The position numbers and the translations under genes are program-made. The notes below the pieces were generated by a model. The model was not told the origin of the DNA and did no database searches. It saw nothing but the letters and a program-made list of their open reading frames with translations. Shown in pieces: positions 32,152-45,593 of a DNA stretch of 64,000 bases; within the stretch, counting starts at the first letter, position 1; each line of letters opens with the position of its first letter. The stretch covers positions 109,189 to 173,188 of the forward strand of contig CM055750.1 of assembly GCA_029465975.1 (NCBI GenBank), read 5' to 3'. The DNA comes from Dallia pectoralis (Eukaryota > Chordata > Actinopteri > Esociformes > Umbridae).

Positions 32152-33829
32152 AGAACATACCCAGGTATTATCATATTTTGAACATCGATACGGTCAACTA
32201 CATTAAACTATACAGCCAAAGTTTCTAATGACACGCCCACGTCACATCTGCAATGTCACCCGTTAAAACGTAAACCCGGAACTTGATAGCTGGATGTTGG
32301 TTGGAGTTGAGACAGAATTGATTGCTTTTCCTTGGTATCCCGGATGTTGATTCTGAATCTGAATTTCTGACACAGAATTTTTTTGCACTGAATTTCTGAC
32401 ACTGAATATTTTTGCACTGAATTTCTAACACTGATTTTTTTTTGCACTGAATTTATAACGCTGAATTTTTAGATACTGAATCTTGTATGCAAATAAATTC
32501 AGTGCTAGAAATTCAGTTTCAGAATCTGGTGAGACAGATTTTCTTCCATATATCCCTTTAAATTCTAGCAAGACCGCCAAATACAGCAATAGGTTCATTG
32601 TAGAAAAAACAAGCAGGTGTAGCATCATTTGTAACCCAGCCAAAGTTACAACTCCAAAAAGAGAACACCAACCCCTAGCAATAAAGGCAATAAAAAGAGC
32701 CAGCTATCCGTTCTTCTGCTTGGTAGTCCCGTTACTCTGTCCTGGTGATATATTCAGTGCCGTGATATGATTGTAAAACCCCATCTCATCCTCTTTGCCA
32801 GACCCCATAAAAAGGCTGTGTGTCGCCAGCCATACTGATGTGAGACTATAGCCTTGGGCACATTGCAGCCAGGTGAATAGCCCAGAAAGACAGTCTGTAT
32901 GTGGGTGGGTTTGTTCACATTCAGATCCCTGGGATTCAATGGCCTAGTTCTGACAATGGGGACATTTTTCAGAATATGCTCGGTGTAATTTCACAGATAC
33001 GTCCTGTAGTTTATCAGAATGAGGGATTCTATTGACAACAGCAATGGCAGAAATGTAATGCATATAGTCAAGCCTCTTTGAATCCACAAGGACACAACAC
33101 ACGGCAATATTGCATAGATTTGTTCTGATAGGGGCCACTCAGATGATTTGGAGCACATAGAACCGGGGTGAGCCAGGTCCATGACTGTAATCATAATCAG
33201 AAGAGCTCCACGTTTCTATACATTAAACTGCCTGCCATAAGGAAAGTATGAGGCCCCTTCACCCCAAAAAAACTAAAAGTTGAATTAACAAAGCCAGAGG
33301 AAAAAAGCAATGCCTGCAGAAGACGACAGGCTGTTTGTAATCTGTGCAGAGAGAGAACAAGAGAGCCATACCAGGATGAAAAAAGGAGATACAGAAAATA
33401 CTGAACGCTCGGTCTCATAAAAACCCAACAGACCTCAATTAGCTGAGCACTTAGTGAAGCCGAGAAGAAAACAGAGAGAGAGACAGAGAGAATGCCTGCC
33501 TAAAAGCAGCTGAAGTGCCTCATGCCAGTAGAAATTAGAGGCAAATTAAAGACATTTCAATGGTAAAACATGAGGATGTAGTGTAAAGGCCTTTGAAAGG
33601 GGGAACCGGGTTGAATCTGGAAGGCCAAAACCCTTAGCGTAATGCAAGATAAGGCTCCTAAAAGCTTTCCCAATGACACAGGAACAGGAGACCACAGTAA
33701 GGACAGGAGTAATCAAACCCACATTACTGCCATGGCAACTGGGAAACAGAATAAGATGAACGAAAATGATCAAAACAAAACTAATTGCAGACAATCTTGT
33801 AAAGAAGATAGAAAATCTCAAGAGAATGG
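32152..33829. other. Unique sequence with a small inverted motif cluster
   Basis: Mostly single-copy. At 32365-32470 a motif CTGAATTTCTAACACTGAAT recurs in tandem with variable T-runs, and its inverted copy lies at 32501-32521, so the stretch can fold. No coding exon could be supported in the rest. Confidence 0.5.
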
Positions 33830-35180
33830 AACAGCTAGTGTGAATAAACAGTGTATTATCAGGAACAGGTAGTGTGAATAAACAGTGTATTATCAGTAAC
33901 AGGTAGTGTGAATAAACAGTGTATTATCAGGAACAGGTAGTGTGAATAAACAGTGTATTATCAGGAACAGGTAGTGTGAATAAACAGTGTATTATCAGGA
34001 ACAGGTAGTGTGAATAAACAGTGTATTATCAGGAACAGGTAGTGTGAATAAACAGTGTATTATCAGGAACAGGTAGTGTGAATAAGCAGAGTATTATCAG
34101 GAACAGGTAGTGTGAATAAACAGTGTATTATCAGGAACAGGTAGTGTGAATAAACAGTGTATTATCAGGAACAGGTAGTGTGAATAAACAGTGTATAATC
34201 AGGAACAGGTAGTGTGAATAAACAGTGTATTATCAGGAACAGGTAGTGTGAATAAACAGAGTATTATCAGGAACAGGTAGTGTGAATAAACAGTGTATTA
34301 TCAGTAACAGGTAGTGTGAATAAACAGTGTATTATCAGGAACAGGTAGTGTGAATAAACAGTGTATTATCAGGAACAGGTAGTGTGAATAAACAGAGTAT
34401 TATCAGGAACAGGTAGTGTGAATAAACAGTGTATTATCAGTAACAGGTAGTGTGAATAAACAGTGTATTATCAGGAACAGGTAGTGTGAATAAACAGTGT
34501 ATTATCAGTAACAGGTAGTGTGAATAAACAGTGTATTATCAGTAACAGGTAGTGTGAATAAACAGTGTATTATCAGGAACAGGTAGTGTGAATAAACAGT
34601 GTATTATCAGTAACAGGTAGTGTGAATAAACAGTGTATTATCGGGAACAGGTAGTGTGAATAAACAGTGTATTATCAGTAACAGGTAGTGTGAATAAACA
34701 GTGTATTATCAGGAACAGGTAGTGTGAATAAACAGTGTATTATCAGTAACAGGTAGTGTGAATAAACAGAGTATTATCAGGAACAGGTAGTGTGAATAAA
34801 CAGTGTATTATCAGTAACAGGTAGTGTGAATAAACAGAGTATTATCAGGAACAGGTAGTGTGAATAAACAGTGTATTATCAGGAACAGGTAGTGTGAATA
34901 AACAGTGTATTATCAGGAACAGGTAGTGTGAATAAACAGTGTATTATCAGGAACAGGTAGTGTGAATAAACAGTGTTTTATCATGAACAGGTAGTGTGAA
35001 TAAACAGTGTATTATCGGGAACAGGTAGTGTGAATAAACAGTGTTTTATCATGAACAGGTAGTGTGAATAAACAGTGTATTATCGGGAACAGGTAGTGTG
35101 AATAAACAGTGTATTATCAGGAACAGGTAGTGTGAATAAACAGTGTTTTATCATTAACAGGTTGTGTGAATAAACAATGT
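33830..35180. repeat. 34-bp minisatellite, about 40 copies
   Basis: Units AACAGGTAGTGTGAATAAAC then AGTGTATTATCAGG, highly uniform. Variants: CAGTAAC/CAGGAAC, GTGTATT/GAGTATT and, near the right end, GTTTTATCATG. Confidence 0.96.
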
Positions 35181-35244
35181 TATAAACAATACTGAAAAGT
35201 ATAGATTACAGTTTTTGCTAAAAGGCCAGTGGGTGGGATTAAAG

Positions 35245-36249
35245 CTCATGCTCCAGCAGTATATGTGTAGACATAGACCACCAGTAATACAACTCATGCT
35301 CCAGCAGTATATGTGTAGACATAGACCACCAGTAATACAACTCATGCTCCAGCAGTATATGTGTAGACATAGACCACCAGTGATACAACTCATGCTCCAG
35401 CAGTATATGTGTAGACATTGACCACCAGTGATACAACTCATGCTCCAGCAGTATATGTGTAGACATAGACCACCAGTAATACAACTCATGCTCCAGCAGT
35501 ATATGTGTAGACATAGACCACCAGTAATACAACTCATGCTCCAGCAGTATATGTGTAGACATAGACCACCAGTGATACAACTCATGCTCCAGCAGTATAT
35601 GTGTAGACATTGACCACCAGTGATACAACTCATGCTCCAGCAGTATATGTGTAGACATAGACCACCAGTGATACAACTCATGCTCCAGCAGTATATGTGT
35701 AGACATAGACCACCAGTAATACAACTCATGCTCCAGCGGTATATGTGTAGACATAGACCACCAGTAATACAACTCATGCTCCAGCGGTATATGTGTAGAC
35801 ATAGACCACCAGTAATACAACTCATGCTCCAGCGGTATATGTGTAGACATAGACCACCAGTAATACAACTCATGCTCCAGCAGTATATGTGTAGACATAG
35901 ACCACCAGTAATACAACTCATGCTCCAGCAGTATATGTGTAGACATAGACCACCAGTAATACAACTCATGCTCCAGCAGTATATGTGTAGACATAGACCA
36001 CCAGTGATACAACTCATGCTCCAGCAGTATATGTGTAGACATAGACCACCAGTAATACAACTCATGCTCCAGCAGTATATGTGTAGACATAGACCACCAG
36101 TGATACAACTCATGCTCCAGCAGTATATGTGTAGACATAGACCACCAGTAATACAACTCACACTCCAGCAGTATATGTGTAGATATAGACCACCAGTGAT
36201 ACAATTCATGCTCCAGCAGTATATGTGTAGACTTAGACCACCAGCGATA
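35245..36249. repeat. 48-bp minisatellite, about 21 copies
   Basis: Units beginning CTCCAGCAGTATATGTGTAG and ending AATACAACTCATG, nearly identical. Three neighbouring copies (35730-35850) carry CAGCGG. Frames are open on both strands (up to 351 codons) as a by-product. It starts only about 65 bases after the 34-bp array ends. Confidence 0.96.
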
Positions 36250-36800
36250 ATTGGACATCTGCTTTAGCATTTCTACACCAATCTTCTTAATACACTGTAC
36301 TGTTTTCCACTACTTACTCTGTTGTGTCTCACTTGTTTAGCTGAACCATCAATCCACTTCAGGGCCTAAATGGTGCTCTCTCTTCATGTTTCACTTGAAC
36401 GTAATGGGCATTATTGAATGGCTTAAAGGTTACAGTACCTCTAAGTGCCCAACAGATAAATTAATTGAAAGCGTAATTTCCATACGAGAAGAGATTAAAA
36501 TGCTTTTAAGACTGTTAGGCTAGAATTATAATGGGTGAAACGTTTATGTGCCTTTATTTCAAGATGTACACATTTAGTAATGGCACACAGTGTCTTCGTA
36601 ATTCTATAAGGATCAGATATGTTTTCAGGCTCAACTGTTTGTAATTATGTAATTATTCACCCCACAGTTCACCCCACTAACCCTAACCCTAAAAACATGT
36701 GTTTAAACACTAATTATTTCCATTGGTGCTCTGCTGCATCTAAGATGAACTGCATTCTGGCTTATTTTAATGGAGCCCAATTTTAATGCTTATTTTATTG
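36250..36800. other. Unique sequence, nothing recognised
   Basis: Single-copy AT-rich sequence. A short CTAACCCTAACCCT run at about 36678-36691 is telomere-like. Confidence 0.5.
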
Positions 36801-36909
36801 GTGTTGCCACGGTGCTGCCATGGTGTTGCCACGGTGCTGCCATGGTGTTGCCACGGTGCTGCCATGGTGTTGCCACGGTGCTGCCATGGTGTTGCCACGG
36901 TGCTGCCAT
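36801..36909. repeat. 22-bp repeat, five copies
   Basis: Five units of GTGTTGCCACGGTGCTGCCA plus TG. The alternation of CCACGG and CCATGG suggests an older 11-bp half-unit (GTGTTGCCACG / GTGCTGCCATG). Confidence 0.92.
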
Positions 36910-37969
36910 CCCTCTCTTTCTGTTTATTTCTCTCAATCTCTTTCTATATCATCATCTTCGTCAACATCTCCCTGTCGTTGATCTTTTTGTCTCATCTTTC
37001 TCTTGAAATATCACTCTTTCTCTGTACCCATCTCTTGTCCTCATGTCATTCACTCACAGACAAGCGCCATCATGTGATTCGTTAACAACTACATGTATTC
37101 TGTTTTCTTAATTGGATAACTCAGCCTTTTAATGAAGCAGACATGTGTTGTATGAGAGATCAATACTGGCTAGACAATAGTTTAATATATAATCCTAAAT
37201 CTGGGCATCTTTAACTGATTGGGGGAAATGACATCACAAGCTTGTTTGCCCTCTCATGCTTTAAAGAAACTGTGAACTATAATTATATAAGAGTTATTGT
37301 TGATTCTCGGTAGGGTTGCAGATATAGTAAAAGCAAAGTTCCCTACATTTCTCTATAATTCAAGCAGTTAATAAAGACATGGAAAAATATAGCTTCCTTT
37401 TTTCCACTTAAAAACGTAATCATTTAATGTGCCTCTGGGAGGCAGAATAAGGAGAAATCAATAGTTGTATTATTCAGAGGAAAGAGGACATAAGTCATCT
37501 AACCTTGGGGACCTTCCCCAGATATTATTGCAGAAACACTATTAACTTTATCAGACGATACTTAAAATACACTATCAAAAAGACCAGCAAATGTAAGAAA
37601 ACGACTTCACTGGGTTCATAACATGTTTGGCTATTATTACGTTCTCTGAGTGCAGAACCACAGACCATAATATTCACAAGACCGCCCAGTTTCAGATGGT
37701 TGTTCTGTCAATACATGCGCTTTAAGAAGTTTACAAAGACATTTATTGCAAGATTCATTTTACAGACAAAATGAACTAACACATGTTTCTAGATATTATT
37801 AATATTCCGTCAGCACTTTCTGTTTTCTTTACAGTTTTTCTTTTTTTTACATGAACTCACTCATAAAAATGTTTGATAATGTGGTGTGTGTTGCAGATCG
37901 AGACAACACTTGGTAGTTTTGTGGAGTTAGGTACTCATTACAGTATGTTATTTATTATTATGTGTGCTT
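36910..37969. other. Unique AT-rich sequence, nothing recognised
   Basis: About 1 kb of single-copy sequence with a pyrimidine-rich start. No exon or mobile element could be identified. Confidence 0.5.
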
Positions 37970-38092
37970 GACTATGGTCAAGGACACATATTGTAATCTC
38001 ACATATATATTATTATTATTATTATGTGTGCTTGACTATGGTCAAGGACACATATTGTAATCTCACATATATATTATTATTATTATATCAAT
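37970..38092. repeat. Tandem duplication (about 64 bp) with a dyad
   Basis: Two near-identical copies of a segment containing GCTTGACTATGGTCAAGGAC and ending in an ATT trinucleotide run. CTTGAC...GTCAAG is an inverted repeat in each copy. Confidence 0.85.
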
Positions 38093-38930
38093 TTTGTCCC
38101 CGCCTACTCCTCCCACAGTTTTTGCACTAGATGGACAAAAAAGGTGTCAAAATGTGCGTCCCGAACTCTATTTAGTTGGCATTGTTTTGTAGAAGGTTTC
38201 GTTATGTAGTTTACGAAATATTAACGATAATGTCGCTAATTAATCCCCATTGAAATACATTGACGGAATCTTCAAAACTAGAGTGTGAGAGCCAATTCAG
38301 CAGAAAATGTAGAGAACATTTGTAAACTGCTACTGCTGCCTGAGTTTCAACTCTTTACACACAAATGGCATATCAAAACGTTCATCTATTTGTGCTGTCA
38401 CTCAAAATGTTCAAATATAAGCTGTAACATATATATTTATTTCGTTATGTCCTTTTGTTTCCAACTTGCGCCTCCCCATAGACATCTATAGAAACGGTGA
38501 TTTTCTCCACTCTAATTTGAAAGCGATTTTTGGTGTTTTTTTGTTCGTTTGTAAATTGTGATAGCGCCTACATTTCCGGGGTTACAGATACATGTTATAC
38601 ATCAAAATGTCCGCCTGGTTCTTAGGATTCTCATGATGTAATTGTTTAAACTGTGTGAGTAAAACTCTGGTTAGTAGAGCTAAAAGTATACGACCATGTC
38701 TGAATCTTTTGAAATGATAGACAGTGAAGCAGCATTTTCTGGTTGTTGATTGGCTAAATAGTAGGAACATTCTGGAAGGGGCGGGGGGGGGAGGAGGCAG
38801 CGCGCTCTGATATCGATGAGAACAGGTGTTCCTCCTGACAAAGGCATAGTTGCCTGGCCACAGCCAAATACACTGCCAGGCAACAGCCACAGACATATGC
38901 CTGCAGCAATCAAAGAATGAATGGGTAAGT
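38093..38930. other. Probable old interspersed repeat, family unknown to me
   Basis: The sequence from GCCTACTCCTCCCACAGTTT (38102) through CCCCATTGAAATACATTGAC (38246) reads like an interspersed fish repeat I have seen before but cannot name. No terminal repeats or ORF were found, so this is a weak call. Confidence 0.3.
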
Positions 38931-38954
38931 TGTTTCTCTTGGTCTCTGTTTACA

Positions 38955-39166
38955 CGTTAGCATGTTAGCTAGCGTTAGCATGTTAGCTAGCGTTAGCGCG
39001 CTAGCTAGCGTTAGCGCGCTAGCTAACGTTAGCATGTTAGCTAACGTTAGCATGTTAGCTAGCGTTAGCTACAGCTGCAGCATGAATGAATTGGTAAGTT
39101 CTTTCTCTGGGTCTCTGTTTACACGTTAGCATGTTAGCTAGCGTTAGCGCGCTAGCTAGCGTTAGC
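38955..39166. repeat. Self-complementary 18-bp repeat around GTTAGCTAGCGTTAGC
   Basis: About six 18-bp units at 38955-39070 and three more at 39122-39166. Units such as GCGTTAGCGCGCTAGCTA are close to palindromic. The two clusters follow the same lead-in (GGTCTCTGTTTACACGTTAG), so a segment of about 165 bp was duplicated. Confidence 0.88.
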
Positions 39167-39189
39167 AGTTTATAATGCTGTTTCATATG

Positions 39190-39892
39190 CTACTATGGTG
39201 CATGCAGCAGTAGTGTGTATTCATGAGTAATGACTGATAGGTTTAACACATTGTATACTATGGTACATGTAGCAGCAGTGTGTATTCATGAGTAATGACT
39301 GATAGGTTTAACACATTGTATACTATGGTGCATGTAGCAGCAGTGTGTATTCATGAGTAATGACTGATAGGTTTAACACATTTGTATACTATGGTGGTTT
39401 AACACATTGTATACTATGGTGCTTGCAGCAGCAGTGTGTATTTATGAGTAATGACTGATAGGTTTAACACATTGTATACTATGGTGCATATAGCAGCAGT
39501 GTGTATTCATGAGTAATGACTGATAGGTTTAACACATTGTATACTATTGTCCTTGCAGCAGCAGTGTGTATTCATGAGTAATGACTGATAGGTTTAACAC
39601 ATTGCATAGTATGGTGCATGCAGCAGCAGTGTGTATTCATGAGTATTGACTGATAGGTTTAACCCATTGCATACTATGGTGCATGTTGCAGCAGTGTGTA
39701 TTCATTGGTAATGACTGATAGGTTTAACACATTGTATACTGTGGTGCTTGCAGCAGCAGTGTGTATTCATGAGTAATGACTGATAGGTTTAACACATTGT
39801 ATACTATGGTGCATGCAGCAGCAGTGTGTATTCATGAGTATTGACTGATAGGTTTAACCCATTGCATACTATGGTGCATGCAGCAGCAGTGT
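39190..39892. repeat. 65-bp minisatellite, about 11 copies
   Basis: Units contain AGTGTGTATTCATGAGTAAT followed by GACTGATAGGTTTAACACAT and CTATGGTGCATGCAGCAGC. One shortened unit lies near 39385-39415. Confidence 0.92.
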
Positions 39893-40107
39893 CACCTCAG
39901 TTTGGCAGTTGATATCAGTACACAGTCGACTACGGGTGGCCGCAAGCACACATCATCACAATTTCAGCAGAAATTGTACGCTATCTAGTTTATTATAAAT
40001 TGCTTTTTTGTGTTGCAAAATATATCAGTTTGATGGATTGCGAGAGAAGCGACAGTTGGCGGAACAAATTTGTACTCTGCAAAAAATTGTAAATTGTAAA
40101 TAAATAC

Positions 40108-40502
40108 ATTAGCATATTAGCATATTAGCATAATAGTCCATTAGCATGTTAGCATATTAGCATAGTAGCCCATTAGCATGTTAGCATTTTAGCATAGTAG
40201 GCCGTTAGCATATTACCATAGTAGTCCATTAGCATGTTAGCATTTTAGCATAGTAGGCCATTAGCATGTTAACATATTAGCATAGTAGTCCATTAGCATG
40301 TTAGCATTTTAGCATGGTAGTCCATTAGCATGTTAGCATAGTAGTCAATTAGCATGTTAGCATATTAGCGTAGTAGTCCATTAGCATGTTAGCATTTTAG
40401 CATAGTAGCCCATTAGCATGTTAGCATTTTAGCATAGTAGGCCATTAGCATGTTAGCATATTAGCATAGTAGACCATTAGCATGTTAGCATTTTAGCACA
40501 GT
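40108..40502. repeat. 32-bp minisatellite based on TTAGCATGTTAGCATTTTAG
   Basis: About 12 units with internal sub-repeats of TTAGCAT. The core GTTAGCATGTTAGC is also the core of the array at 38955-39166, about 1 kb away. Confidence 0.9.
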
Positions 40503-41487
40503 CTGAAGTCCACATCGTTATTCTCGATCACAAATCAAATGCAACGCTAATTCGTGAGGATGCAAATCAGGACCAACTACACAAAAATACCTGCCTGGGT
40601 CTTTGTATTAAATGTGACTGTATGAGAGGTATCGGGAATACTGGCTAGACCCAAACCCTACACTCACAAAGCCACAGAAATGATCAGTCTCAATCTGGAG
40701 CACAGATATTATAGCAGGTCATAATGGAAAAACACATTACATACAAAATGTATTGTTGTCCACTGCATTGCTAATTGAATGGCATGTTGCCTTTTCTGGG
40801 TGTTTGTCAACCAGCACAGACCAGACATGTCTTTCTGTGTTGCCTACAATAACTAAAACCATAGAACAACAATAAGCGTTGTTTAATTTCCCTGGAATTC
40901 GCGGGGTCAAATTCACTCAATTACCACTACAGTACAGTGCCCAGGTTCACAGACAGAACAGACCATTATTGGATTTGTTTGTGCTGCATTTCAGGGACGA
41001 AGGAGAAAGATAAATCAATGTGTGAAACAGGCCTTGACATTGTGCTGAGAATTTGATTAATACATTATTCATGTATTTCTACAGCCTGAAACCATGTGCA
41101 GCACTTATTTGCAGAGAAGGTAGCAAATATATATATGTATAAATGTATAATTTGTTGAGTTTATAAACATTCTGCACATTAAATATGTGTGTAATGTGAA
41201 TGCATACGTGTTTTAATAACTTATAAGGATCAATATTCAGAAATATTGATTTTGAATTACCGATTTGTTTTAAATACATTTGTAGTGTTAAGGGTTAAGT
41301 TTAGGATTAAATTAGGTTAGAAGTTAGGGTTAGGGTAATTTAAGTTTTGGTTAGGTATATGTTGAGGTGAAGCTGTGTGTACTTGTTGTTTTTTCTAATT
41401 TCCCAAAACTGCCAATAAATCACATAATCTAATGGAGACATTTCTTGTATTCTAATTTTGTAAAAGGTGTGATTTTTGGAGTGTGTG
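40503..41487. other. Unique sequence, nothing recognised
   Basis: Single-copy AT-rich sequence with a short degenerate GTTAGGGTTAGGG stretch at about 41315-41335. Confidence 0.5.
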
Positions 41488-41837
41488 TGTCACAAGTGTG
41501 GTTTGTTTTGTTTTGGTAGAGTGCACTTCCTGTTTATGGTGATTGTTCTGTTGTTAGCACAACTGGGGCTTGTTAGCAATCACCAGGCTAATTTAAACTA
41601 TAGTTTTGGGTTGCACTTTCCTAGTCATTATTTCATGTCACGGATATATTTGAGGTGAGTTTGTGATGTCGCTATTTTCCATTATGTTTCAGTAAGTTGC
41701 TTAATAGCACAATTTTATTTACGAAGTATCGTGTTCATGTGTTTTCCGTTCAGTGTTTGGCTTTCTGTAATAAAACTCCATTGAAAGTGATCTAGGGCGT
41801 GTGACATTCCTTGTGCCCTACACCTAGTATCGTGACA
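41488..41837 (+). repeat. Candidate solo LTR
   Basis: The segment starts TGTCACAAGTG and ends TATCGTGACA, giving TG...CA ends with the same TGTCAC/GTGACA style as the LTR at 31737-32151. It is 350 bp long and has AATAAA at about 41769-41774 on the plus strand, near the 3' end as in an LTR. The flanks GTGTG and TTGTG match at four of five bases, a possible decayed target duplication. No internal retrotransposon sequence adjoins it. Confidence 0.5.
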
Positions 41838-41980
41838 TTGTGTTCGGACATTGTGACATAAGTTATAAATAGAACTAAATGTTAAGTTGGTAAGGGTTTG
41901 TTTACGGTGTATAGTTTGAGTGTCTATGTGTGACTTTGTGCGTCAGTGTGTGTCAGTTTGTGGGTAACATAGACACAACG
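41838..41980. other. Short unique spacer
   Basis: Single-copy sequence between the candidate LTR and the next array. Confidence 0.5.
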
Positions 41981-44900
41981 TGCACAATACAGTAGCATCA
42001 CACACTCAAACACAACATACAGTAGCATCACACATTCAGACACAACATACAGTAGCATCACACACTCAGACACAACATACAGTAGCATCACACACTCAGA
42101 CACAACATACAGTAGCATCACACACTCAGACACAACATACAGTAGCATCACACATTCAGACACAACATACAGTAGCATCACACACTCAGACACAACATAC
42201 AGTAGCATCACACATTCAAACACAACATACAGTAGCATCACACATTCAGACACAACATACAGTAGCATCACACATTCAGACACAACATACAGTAGCATCA
42301 CACACTCAGACACAACATACAGTAGCATCACACATTCAAACACAACATACAGTAGCATCACACATTCAGACACAACATACAGTAGCATCACACACTCAGA
42401 CACAACATAGAGTAGCATCACACATTCAGACACAACATACAGTAGCATCACACATTCAAACACAACATACAGTAGCATCACACACTCAGACACAACATAC
42501 AGTAGCATCACACACTCAGACACAACATACAGTAGCATCACACACTCAGACACAACATACAGTAGCATCACACATTCAGACACAACATACAGTAGCATCA
42601 CACACTCAGACACAACATACAGTAGCATCACACACTCAGACACAACATACAGTAGCATCACACATTCAAACACAACATACAGTAGCATCACACATTCAGA
42701 CACAACATACAGTAGCATCACACATTCAGACACAACATACAGTAGCATCACACACTCAGACACAACATACAGTAGCATCACACACTCAGACACAACATAC
42801 AGTAGCATCACACATTCAGACACAACATACAGTAGCATCACACATTCAGACACAACATACAGTAGCATCACACATTCAGACACAACATACAGTAGCATCA
42901 CACATTCAAACACAACATACAGTAGCATCACACATTCAAACACAACATACAGTAGCATCACACATTCAAACACAACATACAGTAGCATCACACATTCAGA
43001 CACAACATACAGTAGCATCACACATTCAAACACAACATACAGTAGCATCACACATTCAAACACAACATACAGTAGCATCACACATTCAGACACAACATAC
43101 AGTAGCATCACACATTCAAACACAACATACAGTAGCATCACACATTCAGACACAACATACAGTAGCATCACAAATTCAAAGACAACATAGAGTAGCATCA
43201 CACATTCAAACACAACATACAGTAGCATCACACATTCAGACACAACATACAGTAGCATCACACATTCAGACACAACATACAGTAGCATCACACATTCAAA
43301 CACAACATACAGTAGCATCACACATTCAGACACAACATACAGTAGCATCACACATTCAAAGACAACATAGAGTAGCATCACACATTCAAACACAACATAC
43401 AGTAGCATCACACATTCAGACACAACATACAGTAGCATCACACATTCAAACACAACATACAGTAGCATCACACATTCAAACACAACATACAGTAGCATCA
43501 CACATTCAAACACAACATACAGTAGCATCACACATTCAAACACAACATACAGTAGCATCACACATTCAAACACAACATAGAGTAGCATCACACATTCAAA
43601 CACAACATACATCACACATTCAAAGACAACATACAGTAGCATCACACATTCAAACACAACATACAGTAGCATCACACATTCAAACACAACATACAGTAGC
43701 ATCACACATTCAAACACAACATACAGTAGCATCACACATTCAAAGACAACATAGAGTAGCATCACACATTCAAACACAACATACAGTAGCATCACACATT
43801 CAAACACAACATACAGTAGCATCACACATTCAGACACAACATACAGTAGCATCACACATTCAAAGACAACATACAGTAGCATCACACATTCAAAGACAAC
43901 ATACAGTAGCATCAGACATTCAAACACAACATACAGTAGCATCAAACATTCAGACACAACATACAGTAGCATCACACATTCAAACACAACATACAGTAGC
44001 ATCACACATTCAAACACAACATACAGTAGCATCACACATTCAAACACAACATACATCACACATTCAAAGACAACATACAGTAGCATCACACATTCAAACA
44101 CAACATACAGTAGCATCACACATTCAAACACAACATACAGTAGCATCACACATTCAAAGACAACATACAGTAGCATCAGACATTCAAACACAACATACAG
44201 TAGCATCAAACATTCAGACACAACATACAGTAGCATCACACATTCAAACACAACATACAGTAGCATCACACATTCAAACACAACATACAGTAGCATCACA
44301 CATTCAAAGACAACATAGAGTAGCATCACACATTCAAACACAACATACAGTAGCATCACACATTCAGACACAACATACAGTAGCATCACACATTCAAACA
44401 CAACATACAGTAGCATCACACATTCAAACACAACATACAGTAGCATCACACATTCAAACACAACATACAGTAGCATCACACATTCAAACACAACATACAG
44501 TAGCATCACACATTCAAACACAACATAGAGTAGCATCACACATTCAAACACAACATACATCACACATTCAAAGACAACATACAGTAGCATCACACATTCA
44601 AACACAACATACAGTAGCATCACACATTCAAACACAACATACAGTAGCATCACACATTCAAACACAACATACAGTAGCATCACACATTCAAAGACAACAT
44701 AGAGTAGCATCACACATTCAAACACAACATACAGTAGCATCACACGTTCAAACACAACATACAGTAGCATCACACATTCAGACACAACATACAGTAGCAT
44801 CACACATTCAAAGACAACATACAGTAGCATCACACATTCAAAGACAACATACAGTAGCATCAGACATTCAAACACAACATACAGTAGCATCAAACATTCA

Positions 44901-45593
44901 GACACAACATACAGTAGCATCACACATTCAAACACAACATACAGTAGCATCACACATTCAAACACAACATACAGTAGCATCACACATTCAAACACAACAT
45001 ACAGTAGCATCACACATTCAAACACAACATACAGTAGCATCACACATTCAGACACAACATACAGTAGCATCACACATTCAGACACAACATACAGTAGCAT
45101 CACACATTCAAACACAACATACAGTAGCATCACACATTCAAACACAACATACAGTAGCATCACACATTCAAACACAACATACAGTAGCATCACACATTCA
45201 GACACAACATACAGTAGCATCACACATTCAAACACAACATACAGTAGCATCACACATTCAAACACAACATACAGTAGCATCACACATTCAAACATAACAT
45301 ACAGTAGCATCACACATTCAGACACAACATACAGTAGCATCACACATTCAAACACAACATACAGTAGCATCACACATTCAAACACAACATACAGTAGCAT
45401 CACACATTCAAACATAACATACAGTAGCATCACACATTCAGACACAACATACAGTAGCATCACACATTCAGACAGAACATACAGTAGCGTCACACATTCA
45501 AACACAACATACAGTAGCATCACACATTCAGACACAACATACAGTAGCATCACACATTCAGACAGAACAAACAGTAGCGTCACACATTCAAAC
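41981..45593. repeat. 30-bp minisatellite, about 120 copies
   Basis: Units AGTAGCATCACACATTCAAA then CACAACATAC. The left third alternates CACTCAGA and CATTCAGA subtypes, and the rest is mostly CATTCAAA. Three 18-bp short units (breaks at 43611, 44055 and 44559) mark block duplications. As the period is divisible by three, frames of 1242 codons (minus) and 1105 codons (plus) are open; these are artefacts of the repeat. Confidence 0.97.

Noticed and set aside
33830..36249. CRISPR-like regular repeats
   Set aside because: The repeats are contiguous with no unique spacers, and the context is a vertebrate genome.
35154..36270. Minus-strand frames of about 350 codons over the 48-bp array
   Set aside because: Two different frames on one strand and one on the other are open, which is expected for a period divisible by three.
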